Below the pieces are notes generated by a model that was not told where the DNA came from, made no database searches, and saw only the letters and a list, made by a program, of their open reading frames with translations. A stretch of DNA of 64,000 nucleotides from JAALLB01 sp017643495 (GTDB taxonomy: Bacteria > Pseudomonadota > Alphaproteobacteria > Rhizobiales > Rhizobiaceae), in contig OZ244147.1 in NCBI GenBank assembly GCA_965216105.1, forward strand, positions 2,976,001 to 3,040,000, written 5' to 3'. Made by a program: the position numbers and the translations under genes. Of this stretch, positions 41,575 through 50,718 are shown piece by piece (position 1 is the stretch's first letter; each line of letters starts with the position of its first letter).

Positions 41575-43746
41575 CTAACCGCTTATCTTGCCAAAGTCTG
41601 CAACCGTGGCCGTTGCATTTCTAATACGGGTCAGGAGTGCAAGGCGGTTTGCCCGTATTTTCTCATCCTCGTCATTCACCATGACATTTTCAAAAAATGC
41701 ATCCACCGGCTCTCGCAGGCCGGCAAGTGCCGTCATGGCCGCTTCAAAATTCTGGTTTGCAACAGCTTCTTCGGCCTGTGAGACGGCCTTGTCTATTGCC
41801 TCGTTCAAGGCTGTTTCCTCATCCACAGTCAAAAGAGCGGAAGAAACCGCATCTGCAATCCTTGTCTCTTTCTTCTCTTCCGCCGCCAGAATATTTGCAG
41901 CCCGTTTGTATCCCTCAAGCAGGTTTTTCCCGTCCTCAGTTTTCAAAAACCGGTCCAGGGCATCTGCTGTGCGCTCAATAATTGCGATGGTCCGAACATT
42001 ACCCATTCCTGGAGATTCCTCCCCATCCGGAACCATTATCCCCTGATGAGCCACGGCATCCACCACTTCGTGGGAAATGCCACGATCCCGCAACTGCACC
42101 TTCAACCGGTCAATCAGGAATTCCGCCAAAGAAGATGCAATAACTAGCGCATCCGTATTACTCCAGTATTTATCAGCTGTTTTCATTGCAAAGTGTAGGA
42201 TATCCAGCCGGTTAAGATTGTGCTCGATACATATCCTGTTCACCCCCAACGCAGCGCGGCGGAGAGCATAAGGGTCTTTTGAGCCGGTGGGCTTTTCATC
42301 GATTGCCCAGAAAGCAATCAGTGTGTCCAACTTGTCAGCCAGCGCCACGGTTGCGGAAACCGGATCAGACGGCACACTGTCGGAGGGGCCGAGCGGCGAA
42401 TAGTGTTCCTGTATCGCTGCAGCCACCGGTGCAGGCATATCGGCACGTTCTGCATAATAACGTCCCATCAGCCCCTGAACTTCAGGAAACTCGTACACCA
42501 TTGCCGAATTCAAATCCGCCTTGCACAGCCGGGCAGCCTGTTTAACAAGATCGGGGTCAGCACCCACAACAGGGGCAAGTTCCCCTGCCAGTTCGACGAT
42601 CCGTTCAATCCGCTGTCCCTGGGAACCAAGCAACTTGTGAAACGTGACGTCATCAAGCTTCCTGATCCACGGTTCGAACCCTTCATCAGAAGCAATTTGC
42701 TGGAGGTCGCTTTCCCAGAAGAATTTTGCATCCGAAAGCCGTGCATTGACCACTTTGGCATTGCCACGGGAAACCTCCGTGCCGCCATCTTTCGGCACGA
42801 TGTTGGAAACCAGAATGAAACGGTTGGCAAGCGTTGGCGCACTCTCGCCTTCGTTTCCGCCCCCGTTTGCCACCACAAAGCACTTCTGGTTTTCGCGGAT
42901 CGTGAGCTGGATCACCTCTGCCGGAATGTCGAGAAAGGCTTCATCGAACTCGCCCATCAGGACAACCGGCCATTCCACCAGACCGGAAACCTCTTCCAGC
43001 AGGCCCGGATCGTCAACCAGATCATAACCTTGAGCAAATGTCAGGTTGCGCGCCTCGGCAAGAATGGTTTCCTTGCGCGTTTCGGCATCCAGCATCACGA
43101 ATGCCTTTTCCAGCTTGTCGGCATAATCGTCAAAATGTTTCACGGCAAAAGCATCCGGCGCCATGAAACGGTGTCCGCGAGTGAGGTTCCCGGACGCAAT
43201 GCCGCTCACCTCGAATGGAACGATTTCCATTTCTTCGGTTTCCGGTCCGAACAGGCAGAGAATTGATTGCAGCGGGCGCACCCATTTCAGTGCACCGGCT
43301 TGTGAAGAAGCGGCGCCCCAGCGCATGGACTTCGGCCATGGAAAGCTCTTGATAATCCCCGGCAATACCTCCGAGACAATTCCGGCAGCATCCCGACCGG
43401 GTTTTTCAATCACGGCCACATAGAAATCTCCCTTTTTGGGATCATTGCGGATTTCGGCCTGATCGATGCTTTCCAGCCCGGCACCGCGAAGAAACCCTGC
43501 AACCGCTTTTTCCGGAGCATCCGTGCGCGGCCCTTTGCGCTCTTCGCGAATGTCCGCAGAACGGGCAGAAAGCCCGCGAACATCGAGCACCAGACGGCGC
43601 GGCGTCCAGTATTCCTTTGCCCCTTCATAGGTCAGGCCGGCATCAACCAGCGCATTGGTAACAGCGGCACGCAAATCGCCGGCAGCCTTGCGTTGCATCC
43701 GGGCAGGTATTTCTTCGCTGAAGAGTTCAAGCAAAAGGTCGGGCAT
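41575..43746 (-). CDS. glyS: Glycine-tRNA ligase beta subunit
   Basis: A 723-residue beta subunit of the bacterial tetrameric GlyRS: LLLELFSEEIPARMQRKAAG at the start, the HD-like core RGHRFMAPDAF and KFFWESDLQ, DKLDTLIAFWAIDEKPTGSKDPYALRRAALG in the middle and the anticodon-binding C-terminus VMVNDEDEKIRANRLALL. It charges tRNA-Gly with glycine together with the alpha subunit encoded on the other strand at 52.3-53.2 kb, 8.5 kb away, rather than next door. Confidence 0.98.
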   Translation of the reverse strand: MPDLLLELFSEEIPARMQRKAAGDLRAAVTNALVDAGLTYEGAKEYWTPRRLVLDVRGLSARSADIREERKGPRTDAPEKAVAGFLRGAGLESIDQAEIRNDPKKGDFYVAVIEKPGRDAAGIVSEVLPGIIKSFPWPKSMRWGAASSQAGALKWVRPLQSILCLFGPETEEMEIVPFEVSGIASGNLTRGHRFMAPDAFAVKHFDDYADKLEKAFVMLDAETRKETILAEARNLTFAQGYDLVDDPGLLEEVSGLVEWPVVLMGEFDEAFLDIPAEVIQLTIRENQKCFVVANGGGNEGESAPTLANRFILVSNIVPKDGGTEVSRGNAKVVNARLSDAKFFWESDLQQIASDEGFEPWIRKLDDVTFHKLLGSQGQRIERIVELAGELAPVVGADPDLVKQAARLCKADLNSAMVYEFPEVQGLMGRYYAERADMPAPVAAAIQEHYSPLGPSDSVPSDPVSATVALADKLDTLIAFWAIDEKPTGSKDPYALRRAALGVNRICIEHNLNRLDILHFAMKTADKYWSNTDALVIASSLAEFLIDRLKVQLRDRGISHEVVDAVAHQGIMVPDGEESPGMGNVRTIAIIERTADALDRFLKTEDGKNLLEGYKRAANILAAEEKKETRIADAVSSALLTVDEETALNEAIDKAVSQAEEAVANQNFEAAMTALAGLREPVDAFFENVMVNDEDEKIRANRLALLTRIRNATATVADFGKISG

Positions 43747-43885
43747 CGGGAGAAACTTTTCCGTATTGAATTTTCAATGCCACATAGCAAGGGACCAGTA
43801 CAAAGTCACCTGTTCCGGCACGAAATATGGGAATGACACCACTCCCCGGGCAAACAGCATTTCAGGACTGGACGGTCGCCGTCCT

Positions 43886-44434
43886 TTATCCCTTTGACCG
43901 TTTGAGATGCTCATCCAGCCGCGGCATGATTTCCACGAAATTGCAGGGCATGTGCTGGTAGTTCAGCTGGTTTGACAAAATCCCGTCCCACGCATCCTTG
44001 CAGGCGCCGGGTGAACCGGGCAGGCAGAAGATGAATGTTGCGCCCGCAACACCGCCGGTTGCACGCGACTGGATTGTCGAAGTTCCGATCTTGTCATAGC
44101 TGATCCGGTGAAAGACTTCCGAAAAACCATCCATCCGCTTCTCAAAGAGAGGTTCGAGGGCATCGGGTGTCACGTCCCGCCCGGTAAACCCGGTGCCACC
44201 GGTTGTGATGACGACATCAATTTTTTCATCCGCAATCCAGGTTTCCACCTGTTCACGTATCCGCGGAATGTCATCGGTCACGATTGCCCGGTCAACCAGC
44301 TTGTGGCCAGCCTTTTCGATACGTTCTGCCAAGGTATTACCAGACCGGTCTTCTGCAAGAGAGCGGGTATCGGATACTGTCAGAACGGCAATACCAACGG
44401 GTATGAAGGGGCGGGTCTCATCAATACGGGACAT
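43886..44434 (-). CDS. moaB: Molybdenum cofactor biosynthesis protein MoaB
   Basis: A 182-residue MoaB/Mog-fold protein with VGIAVLTVSDTRSLAEDRSG, DVVITTGGTGFTGRDVTPDAL, FHRISYDKIGTSTIQSRATG and CLPGSPGACKDAW. It adenylylates molybdopterin or acts in a related step. It is 25 bp behind ispE on the same strand. Downstream, the 139-bp gap to glyS holds a short inverted repeat GGACGG-TCG-CCGTCC at 43870-43884 without a U-run. Confidence 0.93.
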   Translation of the reverse strand: MSRIDETRPFIPVGIAVLTVSDTRSLAEDRSGNTLAERIEKAGHKLVDRAIVTDDIPRIREQVETWIADEKIDVVITTGGTGFTGRDVTPDALEPLFEKRMDGFSEVFHRISYDKIGTSTIQSRATGGVAGATFIFCLPGSPGACKDAWDGILSNQLNYQHMPCNFVEIMPRLDEHLKRSKG

Positions 44435-44459
44435 GATTCAGTTTCTCTGTGTGGTTCTG

Positions 44460-45362
44460 TCAAACGGTACTATGACTTGCAATTGCCCACCAGTGCGGGT
44501 GCCGGTCTGCAATTTCCTTGCGGGCATTCTCTGCTTCTTCCAGCGTATCGAAAACTCCGAAACAGGTAGCACCCGAGCCGCTCATTCTGACCAATCGGCT
44601 GCCCGAGTTGCGAATTGCCTCCAGCACGTGGCTGATTGTCGGTTCAACCTCCAGTGCCGGGTTCTCGAGGTCGTTGCGCATTTCCGACAATGCATACGCA
44701 TCAGGAAAAGCTGTTCCCGCGAGATGGTCCAGCGGCGGATTGTTGCGATCCTTCAGCTTTTTGAAAACCTCTGGTGTTGATACCGAAAGCAGCGGATTTA
44801 CGAGAAGAAGTGCCAAGGGCTCCTTCATATGCAAGAGGGTTACTTCATCGCCGATACCGCGCGCACGAAGCGGTCGGGATTGCAGGCACATGGCAAAGTC
44901 CGCGCCAAGTTTGCGGGCAACGGAAACAAGGTCAATCTCCCTGTTCCAATACTTTGCCAGAGCCAAGAGCGTTGCAGCGCCATCTGCCGATCCACCCCCA
45001 ATACCACTGGCAACCGGCAGGTTCTTTTCCAGAACAATCCGGACCGGGCTTACATCGCGGTCATGCTGGGGCAGCGCCTCGAGGAAACAGGTAGCGGCTT
45101 TTACCACCAGGTTTTCGGCATTGTTTGCCAGGCTGTTTGAAAAAGGGCCGACAATTTCAAGCGAGACAGGGCTTTCCTGTCCGGGATTTGGATGGAGTGA
45201 AATCCTGTCCCCGTATCGGGCAAACACAACGAGTGTATCCAGCAGATGAAAGCCATCGGGCCGTCTGCCGGTAACATGCAATGCGAGATTGATCTTTGCA
45301 TGGGCAATGCGGGAGACGATGGCAGGAGACTGCCCCCTGGGTTCCAAATCAGTCCTGCTCAA
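44460..45362 (-). CDS. ispE: 4-diphosphocytidyl-2-C-methyl-D-erythritol kinase
   Basis: A 300-residue GHMP kinase of the MEP pathway: AKINLALHVTGRRPDGFHLL at the N-terminus, the ATP motif PVASGIGGGSADGAATLLAL, and the C-terminal GSGATCFGVFD. It phosphorylates CDP-ME in isoprenoid synthesis, the same pathway as ispH at 8 kb. The start at 45362 overlaps the end of the TPR gene by 14 bp, so they are co-transcribed. Confidence 0.95.
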   Translation of the reverse strand: MSRTDLEPRGQSPAIVSRIAHAKINLALHVTGRRPDGFHLLDTLVVFARYGDRISLHPNPGQESPVSLEIVGPFSNSLANNAENLVVKAATCFLEALPQHDRDVSPVRIVLEKNLPVASGIGGGSADGAATLLALAKYWNREIDLVSVARKLGADFAMCLQSRPLRARGIGDEVTLLHMKEPLALLLVNPLLSVSTPEVFKKLKDRNNPPLDHLAGTAFPDAYALSEMRNDLENPALEVEPTISHVLEAIRNSGSRLVRMSGSGATCFGVFDTLEEAENARKEIADRHPHWWAIASHSTV

Positions 45363-47094
45363 CCCTGGCCGCCGACTGGTTGCTTTCGTTCAGCCCTTCT
45401 GCAAGTTTTTTCCGGATCAGTTCCGGGTTTTCCGGTTCTGTTTCGGATGCCAGTGCAATTTTCCACTGGAAGGTGGCTTCCAGTTTCCGACCGACTTTCC
45501 AGTATGCATCACCCAGATGATCATTGATGGTGGGGTCTTGGGGCATGAGAGCAACCGCACGTTCAAGTTCGCGGACCGCATCTTCATACTGGCCAAGCCG
45601 GTAATGCGCCCAACCGAGACTGTCGACGATGAAACCCGAACGCGGGCGCAATTCAACCGCCTTGCGGATCATCTCCATGCCTTCATCCAGATTGATGCCC
45701 TGATCGATCCATGAATAACCTAGATAGTTCAGCACTTCCGGCTGGTCTTCAGAGAGCTCAAGCGATTGCTTGAAATTCGGCTCCGCCTTTTCCCATTCTT
45801 TCAGCCGCTCATAGGCAATTCCGCGACGGAAGAACAGATTCCAGTCCTGCCGCCCGGGTTCGCCCAACTGTTCAACAGCACGGTCATAGATATTTGCCGC
45901 ATCGCGATACCGTTCTTCCCGGCTGTAAAGACCACCCAGAGAAATGTATCCGGTGATGTCCGTGGGGTCTTCCTCAATCAGATGCTCGAACTGCTCGATC
46001 GCCTGATCATTACGCTCAAGCCTGGAAAGGTTGTTGGCCATTTCGAGATGGGCAAGCCTGTGAAAGGGAGAGGTCTTTTCCAGCTTCTCATAATAGGTGT
46101 TCGATTTTTCATAGGACTGCTGCTGCAGATAGACCTCGGCCAGACCAATCTTGACGACATCGCTTTGCGGGTTGAGAAAATGGGCAAGCTGGAGGTAGGT
46201 CTTGGCAACATTGCCACCACCGTCCCGGCGAATGCCGGTCGCAATGTTGTAGAACAATTCCGCCATTCCCTGTTGGGGGGTGGTGAGCAGCGGCTTCAAA
46301 ACCTTGTCCGAATTCAGGGCCGCATCAAGTTGCACAAACGGGGGATGGTTTGGCAGGAGTGACAGGCCAAAATCCAGAACCTGTCGCGCCTCTTCGCGGT
46401 TTCCCGAACGGTTATGGCTGCGGACCAGTGCCTCAACGGCGCGGATATACGTCTCGGTCAGTACGGATATGATCGCCCTGTTATCCAGTACCGCCTGAAG
46501 TTTTGTCTGGGCAAGCTCATCATTGCCATTGGCTGCAGCCATCAGTCCGCCATGATAATTTGTCATGGCCTTGATCCATTCAGGCCCGTCCAGATCTTCC
46601 AGCCGGGACATTGCCTGTTCAGGCTGCGCTCCGCCACTCAGGCCCCAGGCAGCAGTGATCTCGCGCAATGCCCTGTCCAGATCGACACCTGCCACATCCT
46701 TGAGCGCATCTGGCACTTTCTTCCATGTGCGCTTGCGCATCGCATCAGCAGCCAGAACATAACCACGCAGGTTTCTGGCATTGCCCAGTTCCCTGGCGCG
46801 TTTTGCCAGCGCTGCTGCATCTTCCACACGGCCATTTGCAACCAGCGAAGCAAACAGGTCTTGTTGAAGTTTCGCGTTTTCCTTGTCGAGACTGATCGCA
46901 CGTTCCAGAAAACGCACCGCTGCATCATCGTCATTGTCGTCCAGCGCAATCCGTGAGGCCAGAAAACTGCCCGCAACCCCTGTATTGCCAGCGGTTTCAT
47001 CCAGATCAGTACTGGCGAATGTCAGCGGGGCAGCAAAAACGAACAATCCTGCGAGCAGTGCAGATTTGAATTGCCTGATAAACGGGTTGGTCAT
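45349..47094 (-). CDS. Periplasmic tetratricopeptide-repeat protein
   Basis: A 581-residue exported protein made mostly of TPRs. The signal peptide is FKSALLAGLFVFAAPLTFAS; repeats of the A-x2-Y/L-G-x-Y type run throughout, with clear units such as ITGYISLGGLYSREERYRDA, DSLGWAHYRLGQYEDAVREL and INDHLGDAYWKVGRKLEAT. It should act as a protein-protein scaffold on the outer face of the inner membrane or at the outer membrane. Homologues sit beside ispE and the polyprenyl synthase gene in other alphaproteobacteria. Role unknown. Confidence 0.88.
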   Translation of the reverse strand: MTNPFIRQFKSALLAGLFVFAAPLTFASTDLDETAGNTGVAGSFLASRIALDDNDDDAAVRFLERAISLDKENAKLQQDLFASLVANGRVEDAAALAKRARELGNARNLRGYVLAADAMRKRTWKKVPDALKDVAGVDLDRALREITAAWGLSGGAQPEQAMSRLEDLDGPEWIKAMTNYHGGLMAAANGNDELAQTKLQAVLDNRAIISVLTETYIRAVEALVRSHNRSGNREEARQVLDFGLSLLPNHPPFVQLDAALNSDKVLKPLLTTPQQGMAELFYNIATGIRRDGGGNVAKTYLQLAHFLNPQSDVVKIGLAEVYLQQQSYEKSNTYYEKLEKTSPFHRLAHLEMANNLSRLERNDQAIEQFEHLIEEDPTDITGYISLGGLYSREERYRDAANIYDRAVEQLGEPGRQDWNLFFRRGIAYERLKEWEKAEPNFKQSLELSEDQPEVLNYLGYSWIDQGINLDEGMEMIRKAVELRPRSGFIVDSLGWAHYRLGQYEDAVRELERAVALMPQDPTINDHLGDAYWKVGRKLEATFQWKIALASETEPENPELIRKKLAEGLNESNQSAARVEQD

Positions 47095-47241
47095 GGGTAT
47101 GTTTCAGCCACTTTCTGTTTGACGGGCGCTCACAATGGCCCTTCTCACATGCATAGTGCGAAAGATGACCTTAATAAGTTCAAAAGGCAAGGCATGCAGG
47201 CAGGCAATACAGGCCATCTGCCGGTTTTGAGTGCCTGAAAT

Positions 47242-48261
47242 TCAGACAGCGCGGCTGACACAGAACTCCAGCACATCAACCAGAGCGGAACGATGCTCAC
47301 TTTCCGGCATGGTACCAAGCGCATCCTTGGCCATTTCGGCGTAGTGCCGTGCGCGGCTTACCGTGTCGCTGATCGCCCCATGGGCAGCCAGAAGTTCAAT
47401 GGCTTTCTGGAGCGCTTCGTCGCCGGTTTTTCCTTCAACAATGGCATCCTGCCAGAAGCGGCGCTCCTCTTCATTGCCCCGGCGATAGGCAAGGATGACG
47501 GGCAAGGTCACTTTTCCCTCACGGAAATCATCACCGATATTCTTGCCAAGGTCTCCCTTGTTGCCACCATAGTCGAGTGCATCGTCAATCAGCTGGAACG
47601 CAAGACCCAGATTGTTGCCGTAAGAGCGCAGACCGCTGATTCGCGAAGCATTCTCGCCAGCAATGATCGGTCCGACTTCGGCAGCAGCGGCGAAAAGGGC
47701 AGCCGTCTTGGAACGGATGACTTCCAGATATTCGTCCTCGGTGGTTTCCAGGTTCTTGGCGGTTGAAAGCTGCAACACTTCGCCTTCAGCGATCACTGTG
47801 GCAGCATGGGAAAGAACGTCGAGAGCCGGAAGCGAACCCACTTCCACCATCATCCGGAACGCCTGGCCGAGCAGGAAATCGCCAACGAGAACACTCGCCT
47901 CGTTACCCCAAAGCATTCGCGCTGCAAGCTTGCCTCGGCGCATGTCACTTTCATCAACCACATCATCATGCAACAGCGTTGCGGTGTGCATGAATTCTAC
48001 ACTGGCTGCAAGCGTGACATGGGCATCGCCCTGATAGCCGCACATCTGTGCACTGGCGAGCGTGATCATCGGGCGCAGGCGCTTGCCACCGGAGTCAATC
48101 AGGTGCTTGGCCACTTCGGGGATCATTTCGACTTCCGAGCCGGTTTTCGAAAGGATCAGGGAATTGACCTTTTTCATGTCATCGGCGACCAGCTCAATCA
48201 GAGGGTCAATTCCGTTCTGAGCTGCTTTCTTGCTTTCAAGCGGGAGGACGACACCTGACAT
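47242..48261 (-). CDS. All-trans polyprenyl (octa/decaprenyl) diphosphate synthase
   Basis: A 339-residue trans-isoprenyl diphosphate synthase making the quinone side chain. The first Asp-rich motif is LLHDDVVDESDMRRG (Asp99, 100, 103), the second FQLIDDALDYGG; KTAALFAAAAEVG and DFREGKVTLPVILA are typical of IspB/DdsA. The chain length (C40 or C50) cannot be read off safely, though alphaproteobacteria usually make C50. The start ATG 48261 follows AGGAAAG; longer frames run into the divergent leader. It supplies ubiA. Confidence 0.94.
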   Translation of the reverse strand: MSGVVLPLESKKAAQNGIDPLIELVADDMKKVNSLILSKTGSEVEMIPEVAKHLIDSGGKRLRPMITLASAQMCGYQGDAHVTLAASVEFMHTATLLHDDVVDESDMRRGKLAARMLWGNEASVLVGDFLLGQAFRMMVEVGSLPALDVLSHAATVIAEGEVLQLSTAKNLETTEDEYLEVIRSKTAALFAAAAEVGPIIAGENASRISGLRSYGNNLGLAFQLIDDALDYGGNKGDLGKNIGDDFREGKVTLPVILAYRRGNEEERRFWQDAIVEGKTGDEALQKAIELLAAHGAISDTVSRARHYAEMAKDALGTMPESEHRSALVDVLEFCVSRAV

Positions 48262-48457
48262 GGTTCGGTTGCTTTCCTGTTTTTGGCTGGCAAAGGTTTT
48301 GCGGCAAAATAATGTTCGCCCGGGAAAGGTACAAGTGTTAAATTGGCGCATCCGGGTTGTTGGGGACAAAGCGTTTCACCGCAACGTGAATGCAAATTAC
48401 TACCAAGCCGTGTTCGCGACATATATCTTGGGGACACTGGCTGACCGGGAGACAATC

Positions 48458-48688
48458 GTGAAGGAACTTCTGGCAACCAACAACCCCGTAACGCTTTCTT
48501 ATGTGGGGTCACTACTGGATGAAGCCGGCATTGTCTATCTGGTGCTTGATCAGAACATGAGCATACTGGAAGGCTCCATCGGCATTATACCGCGACGCGT
48601 CATGGTGGAAGAAAGCATGCATGACGAAGCCCGGAAACTGATAGAGGAAGCAGATCTTGGAAGAGAACTGACGACTCACAAGAGATGA
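48458..48688 (+). CDS. DUF2007 small protein
   Basis: A 76-residue protein: KELLATNNPVTLSYVGSLLD, EAGIVYLVLDQNMS and IPRRVMVEESMHDEARKLIE, matching DUF2007, a ferredoxin-like alpha-beta domain sometimes called a putative signal-transducing protein. GTG 48458 is the start, with GGGAG eight bases upstream; the open frame goes back to 48230 but overlaps the divergent synthase gene. It is 12 bp ahead of the methyltransferase. Confidence 0.85.
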   Translation: MKELLATNNPVTLSYVGSLLDEAGIVYLVLDQNMSILEGSIGIIPRRVMVEESMHDEARKLIEEADLGRELTTHKR

Positions 48689-48700
48689 TTGAATAGCTGA

Positions 48701-49510
48701 ATGCCTTTTGCCCGAGAAACCGGAAATACTTTTGGAACTGACAGTCCAATCCCGGAGACAACCTGTGACGCGTTTCTTGACGGCGGGTTTTCCGTGCTGC
48801 AACCAAAAGCGCGGGGCAATCGCAGCGGCATGGATGCGTTGCTGCTTGCCGCCAGCCTGCCAGAAGAAACCTGCGGGCTGCTGGCCGACCTTGGCGCCGG
48901 CGCAGGGGTTGCCGGGTTTGCCGCTCTCCAGCGTCACGACGGGCTGAAACTGCTTGCTGTTGAGAAAAACCACGAGATGGCAGCGATGGCCCGACAGTCC
49001 TGCCAGCTTGAAGAAAATCGCCACCTGCAATCACGCATCAGGGTTCTGGAAGCAGACGTCACCCTTTCTGGCCAGGCGCGTCGCAAGGCAGGGCTTGAAA
49101 ATGACAGCGTTGATCATGTCATCATGAACCCGCCCTACAATGCCAGGGGAACCCGTGCCCCTGCCGATGCCATGCGTGCGGAAGCCTTCATGATGGCTGA
49201 AGGAGGGCTTGATGCATGGTTTCGCACCGCAGCAGCAATTGTCCGCCCGGGCGGCACAATGTCCATCATCTATCGCACAGACAATCTCGGAGAGGTTATC
49301 GCATGCTCACAGGGCCGGTTCGGTAATCTGGAGATCATACCGGTTCATTCCCGCGAGAAAGAAGCCGCCAAGCGGATGATTGTCCGCGGCATTTGCGGGG
49401 CCCTGGCACCATTGAGGATCCTGCCCGGCTTTGTCATCCATGCCGAAGGTGGCGGTTTCAGGCCATGTGCAGACAATGTGTTCCGGGGCAAGGCTGGCCT
49501 TGGCATCTGA
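48701..49510 (+). CDS. TrmN6-like adenine-N6 methyltransferase
   Basis: A 269-residue SAM-dependent methyltransferase of the tRNA1(Val) A37-N6 group. N-terminal FSVLQPKARGNRSGMDALLL is typical, the SAM loop is LLADLGAGAGVAGFAAL, and the catalytic motif NPPYNARG shows base-amino methylation. The ribosome site is weak, so the exact start within the first 20 residues is uncertain. Neighbours are DUF2007 upstream and the S49 peptidase downstream, a typical alphaproteobacterial order. Confidence 0.88.
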   Translation: MPFARETGNTFGTDSPIPETTCDAFLDGGFSVLQPKARGNRSGMDALLLAASLPEETCGLLADLGAGAGVAGFAALQRHDGLKLLAVEKNHEMAAMARQSCQLEENRHLQSRIRVLEADVTLSGQARRKAGLENDSVDHVIMNPPYNARGTRAPADAMRAEAFMMAEGGLDAWFRTAAAIVRPGGTMSIIYRTDNLGEVIACSQGRFGNLEIIPVHSREKEAAKRMIVRGICGALAPLRILPGFVIHAEGGGFRPCADNVFRGKAGLGI

Positions 49511-49627
49511 CTGCCCGCGTTTGCAGGTATCATTACAAAACAGCAAGAATTGGCAAAAGGCCTTGCAAAGACCTTGCATGCAGACCATTTGTGAATGACC
49601 TGATTCATCCCGTACAACAAGAGAGCC

Positions 49628-50485
49628 ATGAGTTTCAGAAAGTTTCTGCCCGGAAAGTTTGGCAAGAAAAACGTAATCGTTCCGGTAGTGCGCCTGTCCG
49701 GTGCAATATCGGCGAGCAGCAGCCCGCTAAGCCGTTCACTGTCCCTTGCAACCGTTGCATCGCAGCTTGAACGGGCCTTCAAGACCAAGCAGGCCCCTGC
49801 TGTCGCACTTGCCATCAATTCACCGGGCGGCTCTCCCGTCCAGTCTCGCCAAATCTATCAACGCATCCGGGAACTGGCTGACAGGCACAACAAGAAAGTG
49901 CTTGTTTTCGTGGAAGATGTCGCTGCCTCGGGTGGCTACATGCTGGCTATTGCCGGTGATGAAATCTTTGCTGACGAAACATCGATTCTCGGATCCATCG
50001 GCGTTGTTTCCGCCAGTTTCGGTTTTGACCGGGCCATCGAGAAAATCGGCATTGACCGCCGCGTCTACACGGCAGGCAAGAACAAGGTGACCCTGGACCC
50101 TTTCCAGCCGGAAAAGAAAGAAGACATAGAATATCTCAAGGAATTGCAACTCGAGATACACCAGGTCTTCATCGACATGGTAAAAGAGCGACGCGGAAGC
50201 AAACTTGGCGATGATGATGACATATTCACCGGCAAGTTCTGGACCGGCATCCGTTCAAGGGACCTTGGCCTGATTGACGGCTTCGGACATATTGGAACCA
50301 TTATCCGCCAGCGTTACGGCGACAAGGCTGAACTCAAGCTGATGACACCGAAACGCAACCTGCTTGGACGGGCAACCGGTGGAAACGGCATCCAGTCGCA
50401 TCTGGAACTGTTTGGCAGCCAGACTGTTGACGACCTTGCTGCGGTGGCAGAAGAAAAGGCATTGCGGGCGCGTTACGGGCTTTAA
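49628..50485 (+). CDS. S49-family serine peptidase (SohB/SppA type)
   Basis: A 285-residue signal-peptide-peptidase-like protein of the clan SK fold. The oxyanion segment is AINSPGGSPVQSRQIYQRIR and the nucleophile Ser is in DVAASGGYMLAIAG, followed by SILGSIGVVSASFGFDRAI. DDDDIFTGKFWTGIRSRDLG is the family C-terminal part. There is no clear N-terminal TM helix, unlike SppA, so it may act in the cytosol or be membrane associated. The catalytic Lys is not certain by eye. It is followed 35 bp later by a tiny membrane protein. Confidence 0.9.
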   Translation: MSFRKFLPGKFGKKNVIVPVVRLSGAISASSSPLSRSLSLATVASQLERAFKTKQAPAVALAINSPGGSPVQSRQIYQRIRELADRHNKKVLVFVEDVAASGGYMLAIAGDEIFADETSILGSIGVVSASFGFDRAIEKIGIDRRVYTAGKNKVTLDPFQPEKKEDIEYLKELQLEIHQVFIDMVKERRGSKLGDDDDIFTGKFWTGIRSRDLGLIDGFGHIGTIIRQRYGDKAELKLMTPKRNLLGRATGGNGIQSHLELFGSQTVDDLAAVAEEKALRARYGL

Positions 50486-50520
50486 AGCCAGATGACAGCG
50501 CTGGAAGACGGGAGGATGAC

Positions 50521-50700
50521 ATGCCGCAATTGATAGCACTCGGCCTGATCGGTGGCGTTGTGTGGTTTGGATGGCGGGCTTTGAAAAAGGAAATGGCCCG
50601 CATCAATGCCGAGACCCGTTCAGCAGAAAAGGAAAAACAGACCGTGACATCCTTGCGACAAGGCAAGGATGGTGTTTATCGCGTCGAAAAGGATGATTGA
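50521..50700 (+). CDS. 59-residue single-TM protein next to the S49 peptidase
   Basis: A very short gene: an N-terminal TM helix LIALGLIGGVVWFGWRALKK, then a charged coiled tail (EMARINAETRSAEKEKQ) and a C-terminal LRQGKDGVYRVEKDD. It begins 35 bp after the peptidase stop, has GGAGG (ACGGGAGGATGAC) four bases upstream of the ATG, and ends before the convergent MFS gene. These points make it a real gene. It may anchor or regulate the peptidase, by position only. No family is known to me. Confidence 0.75.
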   Translation: MPQLIALGLIGGVVWFGWRALKKEMARINAETRSAEKEKQTVTSLRQGKDGVYRVEKDD

Positions 50701-50718
50701 CCGGCGCAATCCGGGCTC

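Noticed and set aside
43870..43884. GGACGG-TCG-CCGTCC hairpin behind moaB as a terminator
   Set aside because: The stem is short and no U-run follows on the minus strand, so termination cannot be supported.
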